NCBI GenBank assembly: GCA_030536555.1
Contig: JAUNPU010000011.1
Coordinates: 36,572-100,571 of the forward strand
Length of the DNA: 64,000 bases
Reading direction: 5' to 3'
Source of the DNA: Eubacteriales bacterium
GTDB lineage: Bacteria > Bacillota > Clostridia > Lachnospirales > Lachnospiraceae
Below, piece after piece: positions 1 to 10,809 of the stretch. Numbering within the stretch: the stretch's first letter is position 1; the number at the start of each line of letters is the position of its first letter. The notes under the pieces were generated by a model. That model did not search any database and was not told where the DNA came from. It worked only from the letters and a program-made list of their open reading frames with translations. A program made the position numbers and the translations under genes.

Positions 1-2
1 GT

Positions 3-3000
3 GCGCTGTTTTCCAATGCCTATCAAAGTGCCTTGAACGGCAGCAGCTTTTGTACACCGGTGGAGCCGGGACCGGCTGACCGCTACAGTCATTGCGGCAA
101 TCAGGATGGGGAAGGGGATGCCTGGCGGATCTACGACCACCGGACCGAGGGAGAGCTGCATGTGAACAAGCGGGATATGGAACTGCAGGCGGAGGAAGCG
201 GATGGGTATGATTCCTACGGAGATACCCAGGGAGACGGTACGCTGGAAGGGGCTGTTTATGGTCTTTTTGCGGCTACGGACCTCATTCACCCGGACAGAA
301 AGACCGGTGTGGTCTACCGAGCCAATAACCTGGTAGCAGTTGCAACCACTGATAAAAATGGTGATGCTTCCTTTATGGCCAATACGGAAGCTCCGGGCAT
401 GTTCTATGACTATGGAAAAGGCAGAATCACAGAGACGGCAGATGGCTGGGCGGCGTCTGCACCGAAGAATCTGTATACGGTGGCAAAATCCTGGGACGAC
501 TATACGGAGGACGGTCAGCACGTCCGTACATACCCTGATTATGAGGCGGAAAATGGAAACTGCTGGATCGGCCGTCCGCTGCTGATGGGAAGCTACTATG
601 TGAAGGAACTGACCCGGTCGGAGGGGTATGAGCTGTCTATCGGAAACCGGGATCATAAGCTGACAAATTATGGTCAGAACTGTGATATGGCACTGCCGGA
701 AGGGACAGGTTATGTCAACATTACGAAGCGGCTTTATGGGGAAGGACAGATTGCCCCGGATGCGACAGGAGCCTATGGAGATCCGGATATCAATGAGCTG
801 TTTTTCAGCGCACAGTCCCGTGGAACAGAGGCTGAGGGCTTTGACATTGTGCTGTACAACCTTCCTTCCGATGCAAAGGTGTATCGGCTGGATACGGGAA
901 CCGGTCAGAAGGAGGTGGAAATCGGTACCGGCGTATATGAGAAGACTGCATTGACTAACCCGGATGGAAGCCTGCAGTATGTGGTGGCAGAGCGTGACGG
1001 ACAGTATCCGAAATATCAGGAAGACGGAAGCCTGATGACAGAGGAGATTTCGGTCAATTATGAGGCCAGGCTGATTCCTGTCATGGAACGCTGCCCGCTG
1101 GATGAAGGGAAGACGCTGGCGGCCATGGAGGCGGCGGAAGAGTCTGCAGACCAGGAGACAGTGGCGGCAATGCTGGCGGAGGACTTTGATCTTGCTGCCG
1201 GGAAATTCCTGAAGGGAAAGGTGGAACGGGCGCTGCGGGCTTCCGGTAAACACACGCCGAAGCAGACGGGAGAGAAGGGACCGGTTTACTCGGGTATCAC
1301 GCAGGGAATCTTTGATGCGGACGCGCCGATTACCCTGCTGGAGCTTCCGAAGACAGATGCAGATGGAATACCATGGAAAACAGGGGATGTGCTCCTGTCG
1401 GTTCTGGACTTCTATAACACGAACAGCTTTTACAGCTTTGGCGGAATCCATGAACTGCAGGAGACGGCAGATGCGTACCTGGTGACTTTGTATACAGGCT
1501 GCATGGGAAATCCGGATAACTATATGGTGCAGGGCAGTGATCCGGAGTCGGACAGTGTCATTTATCATCGGATTTTCAGAAGGATGGAAGGGGAACATGA
1601 GGATTCCCGATGCCAGTATGCTGCCTATTCCAACAACCCGGAGCAGGGCGCATTTGGAACCTATGAGAATTATGAGGAGTGGAGTATCGGAGGGGAGCTG
1701 TTTGCTTCTGCGACCCTGATTACCGATGCTGTGGTGGAGGCGGACGGAACGCTGGCAAGCCGGACCATCCGGCGGAATGTGTATTATCAGGCGGGGGAGA
1801 CACCCTGCGACGCAGGTGGGCATCCAATTCCGGCATATGAATACCGGGAACAGACCACGAAGGTCACAAGGCAGATGGAGGAAAGCCGCTGGACAGAGCT
1901 GGAGACTGTAAAAAAAGACGGAGTGTTGGTAGTTCCTGTGAAGAGCACCTATACAGACAGCTACGGCGGGAATCATCAGGACACGGCGCTTCAAAGCTAT
2001 CAGTTTCGGGTGGTGCTTCCGGAACGGGAAATGACTCTGACCGGGCAGGATCTTACGGATCTTGCGGACAATTCAGGATGGTCGGCAGGGCAGACTATGG
2101 GCAGCGGAGCTTATTATCTGCATGTGAAGCACGCCCGGGTACAGGCATTTCTGGACTATGAGAATCTGGCGCTGGTGGGTGACAGCAGTTTTGTGAAGCA
2201 GGCGGAGCTGGTCTACCCGGGGCAGCAGCATATCTGGCAGGATGGGGCAGAGGTGCCGGGAACCAATACGCGAACCAATCCCATTGCGGTGCAGGAGCGA
2301 CCGCTGAAACAGCAGGTGAAGGTCACGAAGACCATTGATGAGAAGTCCTACAACAACACCAGCTCCTATGCAAAGGTTCATGAGGACTGGTGGACGAAGC
2401 TGTTTGGCGGATTTACAGGAGAATCTGACAGAACAGGACCTGTGGCGAAAAAGCTGGATAACTTCCGGTTCAAGATATATCTGAAGTCCAATCTGGAGCG
2501 CCTGTACCGGGATCCTGATGGAGCCGTCCTGTGGCAGGATCGCAAGGGAAATACCATTGATATTCTTGCAGCTAATGCCGCGTATCCGGCTCTGGCAGGC
2601 AAAATTTATACGAAAGTGCCCCACAGGGATGCCCCGCTGTATCGAAATTCATTAGATGCGGTCATTGCCAATACGGAGCTTTACAGCCATGCCGATGGCT
2701 TCCTTCAGGAGAGCCAGAATCCGGGGTATACGGCGATTCTGGAGACGGAAGAGCGGCTTGTGGAGGACGGTGTGGGAGTTCGGCTGGTAAAGGCATATAA
2801 CTATGACAAGTTCATGGATGCGATCGCCGTGGCAAATCAGGATAAGTGGGATGAGGCTGCGCCCACCTATACCAGCTGGCAGCCCATGGGAAATGAAGCA
2901 AACCGCATACCGGAGACACTGGAGAATACAAAGGCTTCTGACAGGGTGCGCCAGTTTGCCATCGACTGGTATCTGGACGATGAGGTGGCAAAGCTGGTTC

Positions 3001-6000
3001 GCCCGGCCGGAGAACAGTCTGAAGCGGAGGAAGCTGCAAAGAAGTCCGAAGCTTTAGATGGCAGTGTAGCCTATACAGATGAGCTGTATGACAGGGCGCT
3101 GAATTGTGCCATCACGAAGACGGAGAATTACTTAAAGCCATTTTTTGCCTACGATCTGGATGAAATCTATGCGATTTCCTGGGACAGTGAGAAAAACGGC
3201 GGACGAGATCAGGATGATACGACTCTGTCAGCAGACTGCCTGTATGAGAAGGAGTCGGCGGATTCTGACTCCGGCGATGGTTATTACTACGGCTGCTCTG
3301 CATATCTGCCCTACGGCACCTATGTGGTGGCAGAGCAGCAGCCGCGCTATCATGAACTGGAGGACTTTAAGAACCGGCACTATCAGATCGACCGTCCGCG
3401 GGAGGTAATTCTGCCGACTGTCTATGCAGAGGAAGCAGGAGCGCAGGCTTCGCCGGAGGTGTTTAGTGAGCGCTACCGGTACGATGCGGATTTGGAACCG
3501 TCAGAGCTGGAACGCCGTTATCAAATCCGCTTCAAGGAGGAGTCTCATGTGATCCAGGCTCATAATCACAGCGGCGACTATGAAATCTATAAATACGGAC
3601 TGGAGATTGACCGGGTTACCAATGGAGCTCCGGTGATGCCGAAGGAGGGGGAATACTTTGCCCTCACCCAGTCTGAGTACCGCCCATATAAGAACCATTA
3701 TAATGAAGCTGACGACCGGAATGCCGACGAGGTCACCTACTACCTGTCGGAAGGCCAGAGCGGGCGAGGGGGGATTGCAAGGTCTTACCGCTACAGCTCG
3801 GTGTCGGAGCAGGCGGGATTTTCCGACGATGTGCCGTATCAGGGAGGAACCGTGACGGAGGAAAATGAAGCCGGCATCTGGTATCGGGACCAGGTGCGAA
3901 CCATGCAGGGAGTACAGACAGCCTGCGACGGGGTATATGCGGCGATGCTGGTGCCCTACAGCTGCCTGGCGGATTCAGAACCAGATGGCAACGGGGGAAA
4001 CGACGATGCAGGATACAGTGATGTGAAGTTTCGCAACCGGTTCTACACGGCGAAGCTGAGAATCGAGAAGCTGGATGCTGAGACACATGAGAACATCCTT
4101 CATGAAGGGGCGCTGTTCAATCTCTATGCCGCAAAGCGGGATGACCGGCAAGACGGAGGAGGCGGCGTGCTCTTCTACACGAAGCCCACCGTGATTTCCG
4201 GCACAAGGGAATTTCTGGAGTCCATGGGGGCGACGGATATTCGTCCCATGGCGAGAAGAATCAGCTTCATGGACCGGATCACCGGGAAGCATTACGGACC
4301 GGGTAATCTCTGTACCGGCATGGTGCCGGAAGGGACACCGGTATGTGAGGAGGCGGAGCAGATTGTGCTGGGTGACCGGTTCGGAACACAGACAGTGGCA
4401 TTTAAGACCTGCTCGACGGTTCGGGACGGCAGGATGATGACAGCTGATTCGGATCCGGCTGATCCGGTATTGGCTTATGAGAATCAGACGGTGGGCTATC
4501 TGGAGACCCCGCAGCCTTTAGGGGCGGGATGCTATGTGCTGTGCGAGCGGAAGGCGCCGGCAGGATATGCGCGCAGCCGACCAGTGGCGCTGGAGGTGTA
4601 TTCAGACAAGGTTGCCTATTATAAAGAAGGAAATCGAGACAACCGTGTGCTGGCAGCCCTGTATGAGTATGAGGCGGACGAGCCCACAGCCAATGGCAAT
4701 AAGCCTCAGGATATCGTCCGGGTGGCACGGGTAAATGTGGAAAATGCGCCGGTACGGCTGCAGGTGGAAAAGATAAAAGAATCCAGCGCCGGACATGCGG
4801 GAACTACTGCGGATAAGACGGTGACGTACAAGGTGAGCGGCCGCATGGACGGGAAGCTTGTGGATATCGGCAACAATCCGGACTATGTCTATGCATACCG
4901 GCACGGCGATTATCAGGGCTATGCCTGGAAAAAGGGCACATTGGAGTATCTTCTCAGCAGGAAAGCCGCCGGTGAGCAGGTGGAGCTGGTGTACGAGGGA
5001 AGTCTGTTTGCCGGATATGGCTATGTGACCCGTACACTTGAAACCGCCGACGATGAAAATCCGTATGTGGCGGGGGCGGTGATGACGCTGTTTGACGCTC
5101 TGGAGCTGAAGGCATCCGGCGACCGGGAGGACCATGCCTATGAGGGGCTGGTGATAGAGCGCAGCAGCACCGGCAATGTCAGCCGGATGTATGTGAAGGA
5201 GGGCTACGCCGGGGAGAAGACAGAATTTGTCCGGGAGAAGGATGAAGATGGAAAGGAAATCACAGTTCGTTATCAGGCTGGCGTGGACCGGCATCAGAAT
5301 CCGGTGTACGCAGACGGCCATGTCTGGTCCGGGGTGACGGTACAGCGCGGGGATACGGATATTCTGTACTATGATCTGGATGACCTGGAGGTTACTGCTA
5401 CGGAATGGGTGGATGGCAGGAATATCCTGTACGGATACGACCGGAACCACCGGAAAGTGCCGATTGCGCAGATCGAGTCCGATAAAGCCAATTTCACCCG
5501 TACCGATACGGAACATTCCATCTATGCCTTTCGCGGAGGTGTCCCGTATCTGGAATTTACAGGAGGCGATTTCACCCGGATTTCCTATAACAGAAAGGAC
5601 AAGATCATCACAACAGGACCGGACACCAGTGTGTATCACCTGGACCGTCAGGGCAATCGGGACGCGCTGGTAGACCCTCATACGGGAATGGCATATGTGA
5701 CAGAAACAGGCACATCTCCATCCGGGAACCCGGCGGAGAAGGTGCTGGTGTGGGCAGTCAACCTTCACCGGGATGAGTTTGGAAATGTCATTGCCCGGGA
5801 TAAGATCACCACCTCCCGGATTGCCACCGCAGGAGAAGCGGGCGGAGATGGTGAGGAAGAGAAGGGTTACATTACAGGCTCCTGGCAGATGTCCGATCAG
5901 CAGGAGTTCAGCCATCACGAGACCAGTCTGAACCGGAATCAGTACGGGCAGAATCTGAACGGGGAGGTGCTGACAGATGAAAACAATGGCAGATTTGCCA

Positions 6001-9000
6001 AGGAACTGAATCCTGTTTACGATGAGCATGGACTGGCAGTCTACTATCAGAACAGTGGATTGACCTACGAGAAGGGAACCGATCTGTATGACCGGAATGG
6101 TGATTTTGTGCGTCATCAGGACTCGGATGAGCTGGAAGCGTACAATCAGGCGGCATACAGTATTGTCAGTCGGGAAAATCTGCATGACGGGCCGGAGAAT
6201 CAGGAGAATCCGGAGCGAGGAAAGCTGTATCACCGTCAGGGGGAGTGCTATATTCTGGAAAATACCTGGATGACCTCCGACAGGACACCCAATGATCCGT
6301 TTCGGAACCAGATGACAGCGGGGCAGCCGGATGTGCTGAAGCGGGTTCCGGCGGGAACCTATATTATGGAAGAACTGAAGGCACCTGACGGTTACCAGAA
6401 AGGCATGCCGGTGGGAATCTGTGTGCTGGAAACAGCTGCTCTGCAGCAGGCTCAGATGATCGACCAGACCACAAAGGCGGAATTTGCCAAGGTGGATGGC
6501 GCCAGGACATTGGGGCAGCAGACCGGCAGCGGAAGCTATGGCTATGCCATGGTGCCGGGGGCGGAGCTGGCGCTTTTTGAGGCGGAACGGGTCTACACCT
6601 CAGATACCACTCGATATCCGAAGGGCTATTATCTGAAGAAGACAGGAACCAGACCGCTGATATACCATGCCACAGACAGCCGGACAGGAAGCATCCAGTC
6701 TCTCACAGCCCGGTGGACGACGGGGAATGTGCCGATTTATGCGGAAGGGATACCGGAAGGCAGTTATCTTCTGGAGGAACTGACAACACCGGCAGGATTT
6801 ATCACTTCTGAGCCGGTGGAGGTGGAGATTACCAGTTCTTCGGAAGTCCAGACCTTTGTCATGTACGATGACCACACGAAGGTGGAGGTGGAGAAGTACA
6901 CACTCGAGGGGACAAAACCGATTCTGGTAAATGGAGCCGGTTTCACCCTGTATCCTGCGGTGCTGGATGAGAGTGGCAGTGTGGTGTACACGGACGGAAA
7001 GCCGTCCTATGATGCAGAATGTCAGGTTGATGCCTGGGTGACAAAGGATGCAGAGTATTACCGGAATTTCATATCGGAATTTGAGCGCATGTACCGGGAA
7101 TACGGCTGCCAGTCCGGGACCAGCATTTCATGGGAGACAGACGGGACGGACAGAAGCGCGGCATTGCTGACTGTAAAGGCAAGCGAAGCGGACACCAGTT
7201 ATCCCACATCGGCAGTGCTGATGTTTGTCACGGATCAGGGGGAGCAGATTCGGATTACGGTGAGCGGAGAGCAGCAGAAGCGATTGGGCAGGGACTTTAC
7301 CTGTGAATATCAGTTTGACTACCAAAAGCTGGATAAAATCAATGATTATGCGGCATCCTGGCTGACTTTGGAGGGGATGCATCGAATGGATTATCTGCCG
7401 GTGGGAGGCAAATACGTGCTGGTGGAGACCGCTGTTCCGGCGGGATATGCGAAGGCTGAGGATACCGTAATTCAGATCGGCGACACGGCGGATGTACAGC
7501 GATACCGGATTGAGAATCAGGAAGGTCGGATGCTGATATCCAAGGTGGCAGACCACCGGAATGGAGCAGCTTCCGGTGAACTTGCCGGGGCACATCTGGG
7601 GTTGTACTGCGCTGCGGAAGATGGCAGTTTTGTGCAGGATCAGGCACATCTGGTCACAGACTGGATCACCGGAGGTGACGGAAGGTATACCGAGGAGGAT
7701 GCCATCAATCATCGAATCCCGGAAGGGTATCAGGCGGGAGATCTGCGTCTGCACCAGATCCGTCGGCTGGACAGCGGCATTTACTGGCTGGCTGAACTTG
7801 CCAGCCCGGACTACTATATGAAGATGAAGCCTGTCAGGATTGTATATGATCAGCGGCAGGAAATCCGGATTGTCCGGGCGGTAAATGAGCCGGTAACCGG
7901 AAGCCTTACGGTGAAAAAGGCAGATTCGGAAGGAAGTCTGCTGTCCGGTGTAACCTATGAGTTGTCGGCATTTCGACCGTCTGACCTGAGAAATCCCGTA
8001 TTCAGAAGACAAATCAGTGATATGGCGGGAATTGTACGGGCAGAGGGGCTGCCGGTGGGAGAGCAGAGCGCAGACGGAACAATCGTTCCTTATGCTTACC
8101 GGCTTCGGGAGCTGACACCGCCGGAGGGGTATGCTGCCAGTACGGAGGTATTCCGCTGGCAATTCAGCCCCAACCATGCAGGTCAGACTCCGGTTTCCTA
8201 TGAATATGGAGAGCAGGCATTGCAGGAACTTACTGTGACCAATCAGAAAACCAGAATCGCGGTCAGCAAGAAGGACTTTGAATTGCCGGAAAGCGGCGGA
8301 TTGATCCACGGAGCGGAGTTGGCGGTATATGAGGTGACCGGGCGCAATGAGCGGGATGAACTGATTTACGACGAAAGTCACCCCGTTGCTGTATGGACGA
8401 CTTCCATGGCGGAGCCGGAACACTGGATCGAAGGCATGATTGCCGGACACAGTTATCTGCTGAAGGAAGTGCAGGCGCCCGCAGGGTATCATCAGATGAA
8501 ACCAATCCTGTTTGCAATATCCTCGGACGGTCGCAGAATCACGGAAATCAGTGACAGACTGAATACCATCACCGTTCATTCTGTTTCGGGAACAGACCCG
8601 GACGGGCAGACGGATGCAATCCAATCAGTGACGATTCATGGTCGATATGCAGTGAAAACCTGTTACGAGATGACAGATCAGGAAGGAAATCTGGCTGCAT
8701 CCTGGATTGGTGCCGGAACGGAGCATGTGATTGACCGCCAGGCGGCAGAGAGTCAGGGGCTTGCGGAAGGGAAAATCTACACGATCACAGAATACACCTG
8801 CTATTCGGATGGCACAATAGCGAAGACCGGGCGGAGGACGCAGATGCTGCGATTTGATGAGACGGGACAGTTCCAGATTCCGGTTCGGACAGCTTCTGCT
8901 GTAACACTGTCACTGGAGCACAGTGACGGAACTGCTATCGATTCCTTCCAGCCGACAGAGCAGATTCCGACAGTTCATATCCGAAATAATGTCAGTCCGG

Positions 9001-10766
9001 AGAATCCGAAGATTACCATGAGAAATCGGGATGGTCAGACCGGTGATGTGCTGGACGCCCAAAAGGCAGTATTTGCAGAAGTTTCCTATATGAATCCGGA
9101 TCATCTGGCAGCAGATATGGAACTGACGGTTCGACCGGCAGCAGGCATGACCATACTGGACCCGGGAAGCGGAAAGATTGCAGGCAATCATCTGGTGTTC
9201 TGTCTGGAACAGGTGCAGCCGCTTGCATCCGGTGTGGTAAGCTTTACTGCGGTGATAACCGGAGCTGGGGAGGAGAATCCGGGATCAGGGGAAAATACGG
9301 GGTTGGAGGAGAATTCGGGTTCAGAGGAAAAGTCGGGGTCGAATGAACACCGTGATTCTGCGGCAATTACCGTGACCATGAAGTGGAATCGCAGTACGAC
9401 AGTGACAACAAAAGAGGTTCCGATTCTACAGCCGAACCGGCTGACGGTATTTCACGAGCTGACAGGATCCGGCAGGAAGCTGTATGCAGAGGAAGAAAGC
9501 CGGTTTACTGTCCGTCTGTACCGGGAAAATGGAGAGGAGCTGAAGGGAAGCTATGATTATTCCGGCAGCCGAAGCGGTAGAATGAGGAGCGGTGACACCA
9601 TCACACTGGCGGGAAATGAGTTTATTACCATAGATCCAGGACTTTACCGGAATGTCCGGTACCGGGTGGAACGGCAGGAGGATGGGACGGAGTATACGTC
9701 CCGGTATGCAGAAGGCATTGCCGGGGAGCGGACCGGAGCCGGTGCTGTATTTACCCGCTGTGTGGCAGACACAAAAGATCGGATCATTTTCCGGAGAGGA
9801 GACAGCTATGTGCTTCGGGAAGAGACTGCGTACAGCGACGGCAAGGTGCTGGACAGCAATAAGCTGGGAATCCGGCTGGACAATCAGGCTTCGGTCAATG
9901 AGATCATTGCTGCTGACAGACAGACGAAGGTTGTGGTGTCGAAAACAGGAATCACCGGCAGAGAGGAACTGCCCGGAAATGAAATGTGCATTCGTACTTC
10001 GGAAGGAGAAGTGTTGGCGTCCTGGATCTCGGGACAGGAGCCTTATGAAATCGAAGGAATTCTGGAGGCGGGAAACACCTATATTCTCGAGGAAGTCTGC
10101 CCGAAGCAGGGATATTCCTATGGGGAGGCGATAGAATTTACGATTGATGAAGAAGGTGTGACTGAGCAGGTGATGATGCAGAACGATATGACCAGGCTTC
10201 TGGTCAGGAAAGTGGATGCCGGGACCGGGAAGCCACTGACTGGGGCAGTATTCCAGATCCTGAATCAGGAAGGAGCGGTTCTTGACCGATGGACTTCCGA
10301 CGGTTCGGACCACGAGGTAACCGGTATTCTGACGGCAGGGGAATCTTATATTCTGCGGGAGGAACAGGCTCCCAAAGGATATGAACCGGGAGAAAATCTG
10401 GAATTTACCGTGCCGGAAGGACAGGAGATTCTGCATCTGACCGTGAAAAACCAGAGAAAGGAAAGACCGAACAGACCAGATGAGCCAGAAGAATCGAATA
10501 AGCCGGATAAACCCAAACAGCCGGAACTTCCGCATCAGCCGAAAAAAATTGGCACGATCTCCGCCGTGTATCAGCCGAATGGAGCCGGAACGGGGAGTGT
10601 GGTCGAGGATACGGGACGAGGCTGGTGGCGGTATCTTCCTTATATGGGAGACCGGTCAAAGCGGATTCCTCTGATGGTAATCTTTCTGTCAGCTGCACTG
10701 GGACTTTCCACTCTGGTGCTTCCAAAGCGATTCCGAAAGAGACGAAAGCCTCCGTTTCGCCCATAA
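3..10766 (+). CDS. Giant Cna_B/SpaA-type surface adhesin, 5' truncated by window edge
   Basis: The frame is open to the left edge (readable from position 3), so the TTG at 33 is unlikely to be the start and the signal peptide lies outside. Nearly 3,590 residues are visible. The protein repeats a prealbumin-like module: a first strand with a lysine (for example SKKDFELP, VRKVDAGTGKPL), an E-box of the form YxLxExxAPxGY, and a closing strand ending VxN or TNQ. E-boxes are visible near nucleotides 595, 4531, 6358, 6763, 7414, 7780, 8095, 8452, 10078 and 10342. In the Cna_B/SpaA family these Lys, Glu and Asn residues form intramolecular isopeptide bonds that stiffen cell-surface stalks. A Glu/Gly/Ser-rich linker lies near 9270-9350. 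The C terminus has a Pro/Lys-rich wall-spanning stretch, then YLPYMGD, a hydrophobic segment (PLMVIFLSAALGLSTLVL) and a basic tail, matching a sortase signal except for Met in place of Thr. Role as an adhesin or pilin-like stalk is inference. Confidence 0.88.
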   Translation, partial: ALFSNAYQSALNGSSFCTPVEPGPADRYSHCGNQDGEGDAWRIYDHRTEGELHVNKRDMELQAEEADGYDSYGDTQGDGTLEGAVYGLFAATDLIHPDRKTGVVYRANNLVAVATTDKNGDASFMANTEAPGMFYDYGKGRITETADGWAASAPKNLYTVAKSWDDYTEDGQHVRTYPDYEAENGNCWIGRPLLMGSYYVKELTRSEGYELSIGNRDHKLTNYGQNCDMALPEGTGYVNITKRLYGEGQIAPDATGAYGDPDINELFFSAQSRGTEAEGFDIVLYNLPSDAKVYRLDTGTGQKEVEIGTGVYEKTALTNPDGSLQYVVAERDGQYPKYQEDGSLMTEEISVNYEARLIPVMERCPLDEGKTLAAMEAAEESADQETVAAMLAEDFDLAAGKFLKGKVERALRASGKHTPKQTGEKGPVYSGITQGIFDADAPITLLELPKTDADGIPWKTGDVLLSVLDFYNTNSFYSFGGIHELQETADAYLVTLYTGCMGNPDNYMVQGSDPESDSVIYHRIFRRMEGEHEDSRCQYAAYSNNPEQGAFGTYENYEEWSIGGELFASATLITDAVVEADGTLASRTIRRNVYYQAGETPCDAGGHPIPAYEYREQTTKVTRQMEESRWTELETVKKDGVLVVPVKSTYTDSYGGNHQDTALQSYQFRVVLPEREMTLTGQDLTDLADNSGWSAGQTMGSGAYYLHVKHARVQAFLDYENLALVGDSSFVKQAELVYPGQQHIWQDGAEVPGTNTRTNPIAVQERPLKQQVKVTKTIDEKSYNNTSSYAKVHEDWWTKLFGGFTGESDRTGPVAKKLDNFRFKIYLKSNLERLYRDPDGAVLWQDRKGNTIDILAANAAYPALAGKIYTKVPHRDAPLYRNSLDAVIANTELYSHADGFLQESQNPGYTAILETEERLVEDGVGVRLVKAYNYDKFMDAIAVANQDKWDEAAPTYTSWQPMGNEANRIPETLENTKASDRVRQFAIDWYLDDEVAKLVRPAGEQSEAEEAAKKSEALDGSVAYTDELYDRALNCAITKTENYLKPFFAYDLDEIYAISWDSEKNGGRDQDDTTLSADCLYEKESADSDSGDGYYYGCSAYLPYGTYVVAEQQPRYHELEDFKNRHYQIDRPREVILPTVYAEEAGAQASPEVFSERYRYDADLEPSELERRYQIRFKEESHVIQAHNHSGDYEIYKYGLEIDRVTNGAPVMPKEGEYFALTQSEYRPYKNHYNEADDRNADEVTYYLSEGQSGRGGIARSYRYSSVSEQAGFSDDVPYQGGTVTEENEAGIWYRDQVRTMQGVQTACDGVYAAMLVPYSCLADSEPDGNGGNDDAGYSDVKFRNRFYTAKLRIEKLDAETHENILHEGALFNLYAAKRDDRQDGGGGVLFYTKPTVISGTREFLESMGATDIRPMARRISFMDRITGKHYGPGNLCTGMVPEGTPVCEEAEQIVLGDRFGTQTVAFKTCSTVRDGRMMTADSDPADPVLAYENQTVGYLETPQPLGAGCYVLCERKAPAGYARSRPVALEVYSDKVAYYKEGNRDNRVLAALYEYEADEPTANGNKPQDIVRVARVNVENAPVRLQVEKIKESSAGHAGTTADKTVTYKVSGRMDGKLVDIGNNPDYVYAYRHGDYQGYAWKKGTLEYLLSRKAAGEQVELVYEGSLFAGYGYVTRTLETADDENPYVAGAVMTLFDALELKASGDREDHAYEGLVIERSSTGNVSRMYVKEGYAGEKTEFVREKDEDGKEITVRYQAGVDRHQNPVYADGHVWSGVTVQRGDTDILYYDLDDLEVTATEWVDGRNILYGYDRNHRKVPIAQIESDKANFTRTDTEHSIYAFRGGVPYLEFTGGDFTRISYNRKDKIITTGPDTSVYHLDRQGNRDALVDPHTGMAYVTETGTSPSGNPAEKVLVWAVNLHRDEFGNVIARDKITTSRIATAGEAGGDGEEEKGYITGSWQMSDQQEFSHHETSLNRNQYGQNLNGEVLTDENNGRFAKELNPVYDEHGLAVYYQNSGLTYEKGTDLYDRNGDFVRHQDSDELEAYNQAAYSIVSRENLHDGPENQENPERGKLYHRQGECYILENTWMTSDRTPNDPFRNQMTAGQPDVLKRVPAGTYIMEELKAPDGYQKGMPVGICVLETAALQQAQMIDQTTKAEFAKVDGARTLGQQTGSGSYGYAMVPGAELALFEAERVYTSDTTRYPKGYYLKKTGTRPLIYHATDSRTGSIQSLTARWTTGNVPIYAEGIPEGSYLLEELTTPAGFITSEPVEVEITSSSEVQTFVMYDDHTKVEVEKYTLEGTKPILVNGAGFTLYPAVLDESGSVVYTDGKPSYDAECQVDAWVTKDAEYYRNFISEFERMYREYGCQSGTSISWETDGTDRSAALLTVKASEADTSYPTSAVLMFVTDQGEQIRITVSGEQQKRLGRDFTCEYQFDYQKLDKINDYAASWLTLEGMHRMDYLPVGGKYVLVETAVPAGYAKAEDTVIQIGDTADVQRYRIENQEGRMLISKVADHRNGAASGELAGAHLGLYCAAEDGSFVQDQAHLVTDWITGGDGRYTEEDAINHRIPEGYQAGDLRLHQIRRLDSGIYWLAELASPDYYMKMKPVRIVYDQRQEIRIVRAVNEPVTGSLTVKKADSEGSLLSGVTYELSAFRPSDLRNPVFRRQISDMAGIVRAEGLPVGEQSADGTIVPYAYRLRELTPPEGYAASTEVFRWQFSPNHAGQTPVSYEYGEQALQELTVTNQKTRIAVSKKDFELPESGGLIHGAELAVYEVTGRNERDELIYDESHPVAVWTTSMAEPEHWIEGMIAGHSYLLKEVQAPAGYHQMKPILFAISSDGRRITEISDRLNTITVHSVSGTDPDGQTDAIQSVTIHGRYAVKTCYEMTDQEGNLAASWIGAGTEHVIDRQAAESQGLAEGKIYTITEYTCYSDGTIAKTGRRTQMLRFDETGQFQIPVRTASAVTLSLEHSDGTAIDSFQPTEQIPTVHIRNNVSPENPKITMRNRDGQTGDVLDAQKAVFAEVSYMNPDHLAADMELTVRPAAGMTILDPGSGKIAGNHLVFCLEQVQPLASGVVSFTAVITGAGEENPGSGENTGLEENSGSEEKSGSNEHRDSAAITVTMKWNRSTTVTTKEVPILQPNRLTVFHELTGSGRKLYAEEESRFTVRLYRENGEELKGSYDYSGSRSGRMRSGDTITLAGNEFITIDPGLYRNVRYRVERQEDGTEYTSRYAEGIAGERTGAGAVFTRCVADTKDRIIFRRGDSYVLREETAYSDGKVLDSNKLGIRLDNQASVNEIIAADRQTKVVVSKTGITGREELPGNEMCIRTSEGEVLASWISGQEPYEIEGILEAGNTYILEEVCPKQGYSYGEAIEFTIDEEGVTEQVMMQNDMTRLLVRKVDAGTGKPLTGAVFQILNQEGAVLDRWTSDGSDHEVTGILTAGESYILREEQAPKGYEPGENLEFTVPEGQEILHLTVKNQRKERPNRPDEPEESNKPDKPKQPELPHQPKKIGTISAVYQPNGAGTGSVVEDTGRGWWRYLPYMGDRSKRIPLMVIFLSAALGLSTLVLPKRFRKRRKPPFRP

Positions 10767-10774
10767 AAAGCTTA

Positions 10775-10809
10775 CAGGGCGAAAAAGATGGGAATTCTTT
10801 TTCGCCCTG
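10775..10809 (+). terminator. Hairpin just after the giant adhesin gene
   Basis: A perfect 13-bp stem, CAGGGCGAAAAAG (10775-10787) and its complement (10797-10809), starts 8 nt after the stop codon. A run of five T lies inside the 3' arm, but no uridine tract follows the stem. It is probably a transcription end or mRNA-stabilising hairpin rather than a textbook intrinsic terminator. Confidence 0.6.

Noticed and set aside
4602..6233. Long minus-strand open frame (543 codons) inside the giant adhesin gene
   Set aside because: It lies wholly antisense to a clear coding gene, has no ribosome-binding site and no family resemblance; it is a by-product of codon bias. The same holds for the frames at 7128-8624 and 9426-10535.
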